A DNA stretch of 64,000 bases from positions 120,600-184,599 of the forward strand of contig NW_013657652.1 of assembly GCF_000142905.1 (NCBI RefSeq), given 5' to 3'. Source of the DNA: Thecamonas trahens ATCC 50062 (lineage: Eukaryota > Apusozoa > Apusomonadida > Apusomonadidae). Position 1 is the stretch's first letter. Each line of letters begins with the position of its first letter. The translations under genes and the position numbers were made by a program. Shown here in pieces: positions 61,526 to 64,000 of the stretch. The notes under the pieces are model-generated. The model had not been told where the DNA came from, made no database searches, and saw only the letters and a program-made list of their open reading frames with translations.

Positions 61526-62555
61526 TCAGAGCCCGGCAAGCTCGGCGAGGAGACGATCCTCTTCGGCTTGGGCTTGCAACCGGCTAGGTTGGGCGCGGGA
61601 GCCGGTGGCGACCGAGGTCGCACTCGGCGGAGCCCGCGACGGGACCGTTGCCATCGACGAGCCTATGTCGAGCGCGACACCGTCAAGAACTTGTGCAAGC
61701 ACGTTGTCGACCTCCTCGTCGTCAGAGAGCGAGTCCATAGCCGAGTCGAGCGCATCGTTGACCATCTCGTCCTGGATTTCCATCTGGGTCGAGGCCTGAG
61801 CGTACGCAGACGCGACGGCGGTCATCGACGACGCCGGAAGAGCTGCGTTGGTCGCCGCCAGCGCCTTGGTCGCTGTCGCCATCGACTTTGCGGTTGCGCG
61901 TGTCGCGTCCTGCGCCGCAATCGTGTGTTTGACTGCTGTCATCTGACCCGACGCCTTGAGCAGCCGCTCTTTCTGCTTACGCAGCTTGACCAGCGAGACC
62001 GAGAGCCGCTTGGCCGTCGCCCGATCCTTGCGCGCTACCGCCTTCTTGATGTTTCTGATGAGCTCGGCCTCGGACCGCTCCAGCCGCCGCGCCTCGCGCT
62101 CCAGATCACGCTGCGCCCCACGCACACTCCGTTTAGCTGCCCGACTCTGTTCTATTTCCGCGCGCCCAAGCCCCAGCCTCCCCGTCGCCGTGAGTTCGCC
62201 GCGAGAGCATCGCTTCCACGCCCGCACATGCCATGCCTCCTCCCCGCATCAACCTCGATCTCACCCACCCCGTAGCCATGGCTAAACCCCAGAGCGACAA
62301 TCACGTAACACCATTACCTGTTACACAAAGGGTCCGGTGGTGTCACCGAGTCTCCCTCTGATGGTCGGCGGGAGGAAGGGCGGGAGCCTATTGCCCTGCC
62401 CATACCATACTGTGTGTGGCTCACCTCACACGGCCCCCACACCCACCACACCCACCACGTCCACCACGTCCACCACACCACACCCGCCGCACCGGCACCC
62501 TCGCAAGCCGTGCATTGACTGGCATACCCTTGGGAGATGGCTTGCGTCCGAACAT
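61526..62555 (-). CDS. ESCRT-III subunit, CHMP2/Vps2 family
   Basis: Two exons: 62555-62528 (MFGRKPSPK plus one base, donor GTATGC) and 62151-61526 (acceptor AAATAG, giving KEQSRAAKRSVRGAQRD). A CAG acceptor at 62139-62137 is an in-frame alternative. About 217 residues versus ~213 for CHMP2B. The Snf7 core is clear: the basic first hairpin (EAELIRNIKKAVARKDRATA, LVKLRKQKERLL), a KSMATATKALAATN helix, and the acidic helix MEIQDEMVNDALDSAMDSLS with SDDEEVDNVLAQVLDGVALDI. The C-terminal EEDRLLAELAGL resembles a MIM1 helix for VPS4, with the usual Arg replaced. It would drive membrane scission in endosome sorting, cytokinesis and repair. The core is certain; the tiny first exon is inferred from fit. 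Confidence 0.85.
62431..62490. repeat. Short ACCACC/CCACGT tandem repeat
   Basis: CCACCACACC and CCACCACGT 9-10-base units repeat irregularly inside the proposed CHMP2 intron (62152-62527). Confidence 0.8.
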
Positions 62556-62670
62556 GGTTGCTTGGAGATGGATCTGTCCAGCCGAGGAGCAGGAGTGCGG
62601 CGTGGGGCGAGTCGGTGTGGGTGGGGAGGGGAGGAACTGAACCGATAGTTTAAGGCTAGGCCGCGGCGCC

Positions 62671-63779
62671 TCACAGCGACCGCGAGAGCGAGGCGGCGAT
62701 GGTGCCCGAGACTGTGACGGGCGCGACCGGCTCGAGCGGCTCGAGCTCCCACAGATCGTCAGTGGCGATGCCCGGAGCGAGGACGTTGGGGCAAGGCCGG
62801 CGTCGTCGGCGGCAGCTTCGGCAGCAGCGTTGACAACCGAGGAGTTGAACATCGAGTTGAGGATAGAGCGGTAGAGCTCAAACGAGGTGAACATGACGAC
62901 GGCCCATGGGCCGATGCGGAGCCAGGTGGCAAAGAAGCCCTTGTAGAGGCCGAGGAAGCCCTCGGCACGGGCAGTCTTGACAAAGCAGTCGGCCATGCCC
63001 GAGTAGCGCAGACCCTTGCCGGTGGCGGGATCGGTCGGCTGGTTCATGAGGCGGGTCTTGGTGATGTCGACAGGCGTCGAGGTGACGGCGGCGACAAAGC
63101 CAGCGGTGAACGACGAGACAAAGTGATTGCCAATGTTGTCGCCAATGAGCTCGCGCTCAAGCAGGAAGATCTTGACGGTGTCATAGGTGGCCAGCTCTGC
63201 GGCGTTGACGATGAACGCGCGGTACATGTTGGGCGTGACGCCCTTCCAGAACGCCAGCACGCCCTCGGAACGGATGATCTGCGCCGCGGCGTCGATCATG
63301 CCCTTGTAGCGGGTGCCCGAGGCATCGGCCTGCAGCCGCACCTTGATCAGGTCTGTAGGATTGGCGATTCCTGCGCCGATGGAGCCGGCAAGACCGCCGG
63401 CCACAATGCGGTCAAAGAGGCCAGCGGCGGCGGCGCCGTCGGCAGCAGCGCCGTCTGCGGGCGAGTCGAGGATGGAGAGCGACTGGAGGGCGTCGCGGAG
63501 CGGCTCGTACAGGCCCATCTTGATGGACTGGTACGAGGCCTGACGCAGAAGGCCCGGAGCCAAGCCTTTGAACAGGCCACGCACCCCCTCGGCAGCCACA
63601 ATGGCCCGCCCCGTGCCCACCATGCCCAGCCGCGGCCCGCCCGCAGCCCCGCCCTCGCCCGCCAGCTGTAGGCGGATCTTGATGGTGTCGATCGGCAGCG
63701 TCACGGCCTCGCCGGACATGGAGGCCAGGGCCCCAGCAAGGGCACGCACAAAGGGCGGCTCGTTCTCGTACGCCTGCAT
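62671..63779 (-). CDS. Mitochondrial carrier (SLC25; UCP/dicarboxylate-type), apparent frameshift near C-terminus
   Basis: About 369 residues from MQAYENEPPFVRALAGALAS; an upstream in-frame ATG at 63860 lies in leader. Three Solcar repeats carry signature motifs LPIDTIKIRLQ, NPTDLIKVRLQ and TPVDITKTRLMNQ, each followed by the G-x-x-x-x-K/W helix (EGVRGLFKGL, EGVLAFWKGV, EGFLGLYKGF). This spacing is typical of the uncoupling protein/dicarboxylate/oxoglutarate branch of the inner-membrane carriers. After repeat 3, the frame must change at the G4 run 62788-62791 to read APNVLAPGIATDDLWELEPL and stop at 62671; the uncorrected frame runs on into the CHMP2 first exon as low-complexity. The ~60-residue acidic/hydrophobic extension is unusual for a carrier. 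Confidence 0.92.
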
Positions 63780-64000
63780 ACTGTTCAGTCGACCGCTAAG
63801 GTGGAGGCGTGGGAGTGGGAATCTACGTGCGGTGCCACTTCCGCAGCGACCAACGACCACGCCCCGCCACGTGGCCGACCTGAGCTGAGTTGAGACGATG
63901 GGACGGATAGAGTCGATGGCGATGATGAAGATGGGAGGGAGGGAGAAGGTAGGGGGCAGGGGGATAAAGAAGAAGATAGGTGGTTAGGAAGGGGGGGGGA
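63780..64000. other. Upstream region of the mitochondrial carrier, CT-rich in sense
   Basis: About 220 bases to the window end, with GGGAGGGAGGGAG and terminal G runs on the plus strand, so C/T-rich on the carrier's sense strand. No gene is seen. Confidence 0.5.

Noticed and set aside
32817-62791. Programmed ribosomal frameshifting as the cause of the split genes
   Set aside because: The sites share no slippery heptamer or downstream structure, vary in base type and occur in unrelated genes; consistent undercalling of homopolymers explains them more simply. Not formally excluded.

Overview
The window is GC-rich nuclear DNA from a free-living unicellular eukaryote. The evidence is a cytosolic ribosomal protein (uL13/L13a), GT-AG introns, an ESCRT-III subunit, a MAP kinase kinase, a CCR4 deadenylase, a RasGEF, fimbrin and gelsolin cytoskeletal genes, an ELO elongase and twin CX9C import proteins. 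The very compact layout, rare introns, strong GC bias and secreted beta-helix proteins with Pro-Thr linkers fit an apusomonad such as Thecamonas trahens. That assignment is inference from style, not from a database match.

Layout. 1-3582 (-): partial two-exon low-complexity protein with acidic LF motifs (FAM21-like) and DPF/DPW motifs. 3989-8236 (+): large single-pass receptor (beta-helix, three CUB, beta-helix, TM, cytosolic SH3) containing a recent internal duplication. 8311-12265 (-): coiled-coil protein and membrane-anchored purple acid phosphatase. 13080-15091 (+): two small poorly characterised coiled-coil/low-complexity genes. 15493-17487 (+): CCR4 deadenylase. 17545-20147 (-): YqaJ-type exonuclease and Deg/HtrA protease. 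20799 (+): ankyrin protein. 21971-27709 (-): NagB-LmbE fusion, a doubtful small gene, a ZnT zinc transporter and uL13. 28632 (+): long periodic coiled coil. 31580-34115 (-): PH-DEP-FYVE and F-box/ankyrin proteins. 34384 (+): ELO elongase. An assembly gap lies at 35671-36149. 36248 (+): SH3-Ubl-RasGEF. 40336-45347 (-): gelsolin-repeat protein with a UBR box, then a MAPKK. 45761-51814 (+): redoxin-SAP protein and a giant EF-hand/coiled-coil/fimbrin. 51822-60733 (-): huge cysteine-rich multi-TM receptor and a conserved unknown. 61094 (+): twin CX9C protein. 61526-63779 (-): CHMP2/Vps2 and a mitochondrial carrier.

Most genes are single-exon; short introns are supported in the LF-motif gene, the elongase, the MAPKK and CHMP2. 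At least seven places show a clear protein family or fold continuing in another frame after a short homopolymer that seems one base too short. Reading through these merges eight or more apparent ORFs into five genes. It also reveals a UBR4-type UBR box at the end of the gelsolin protein. These are most likely consensus errors in the assembly.

There is no operon-style functional clustering. A theme of actin, membrane and signalling proteins recurs (FAM21-like, gelsolin, fimbrin, RasGEF, MAPKK, PH/FYVE, ESCRT-III, large receptors), as expected of a phagotrophic amoeboflagellate. The most unusual items are the gelsolin-UBR fusion, the fimbrin with eight EF-hand loops and an ~800-residue coiled coil, the beta-helix/CUB/SH3 receptor, the bacterial-type NagB-LmbE enzyme, and C-rich leaders on the sense strand upstream of many genes.
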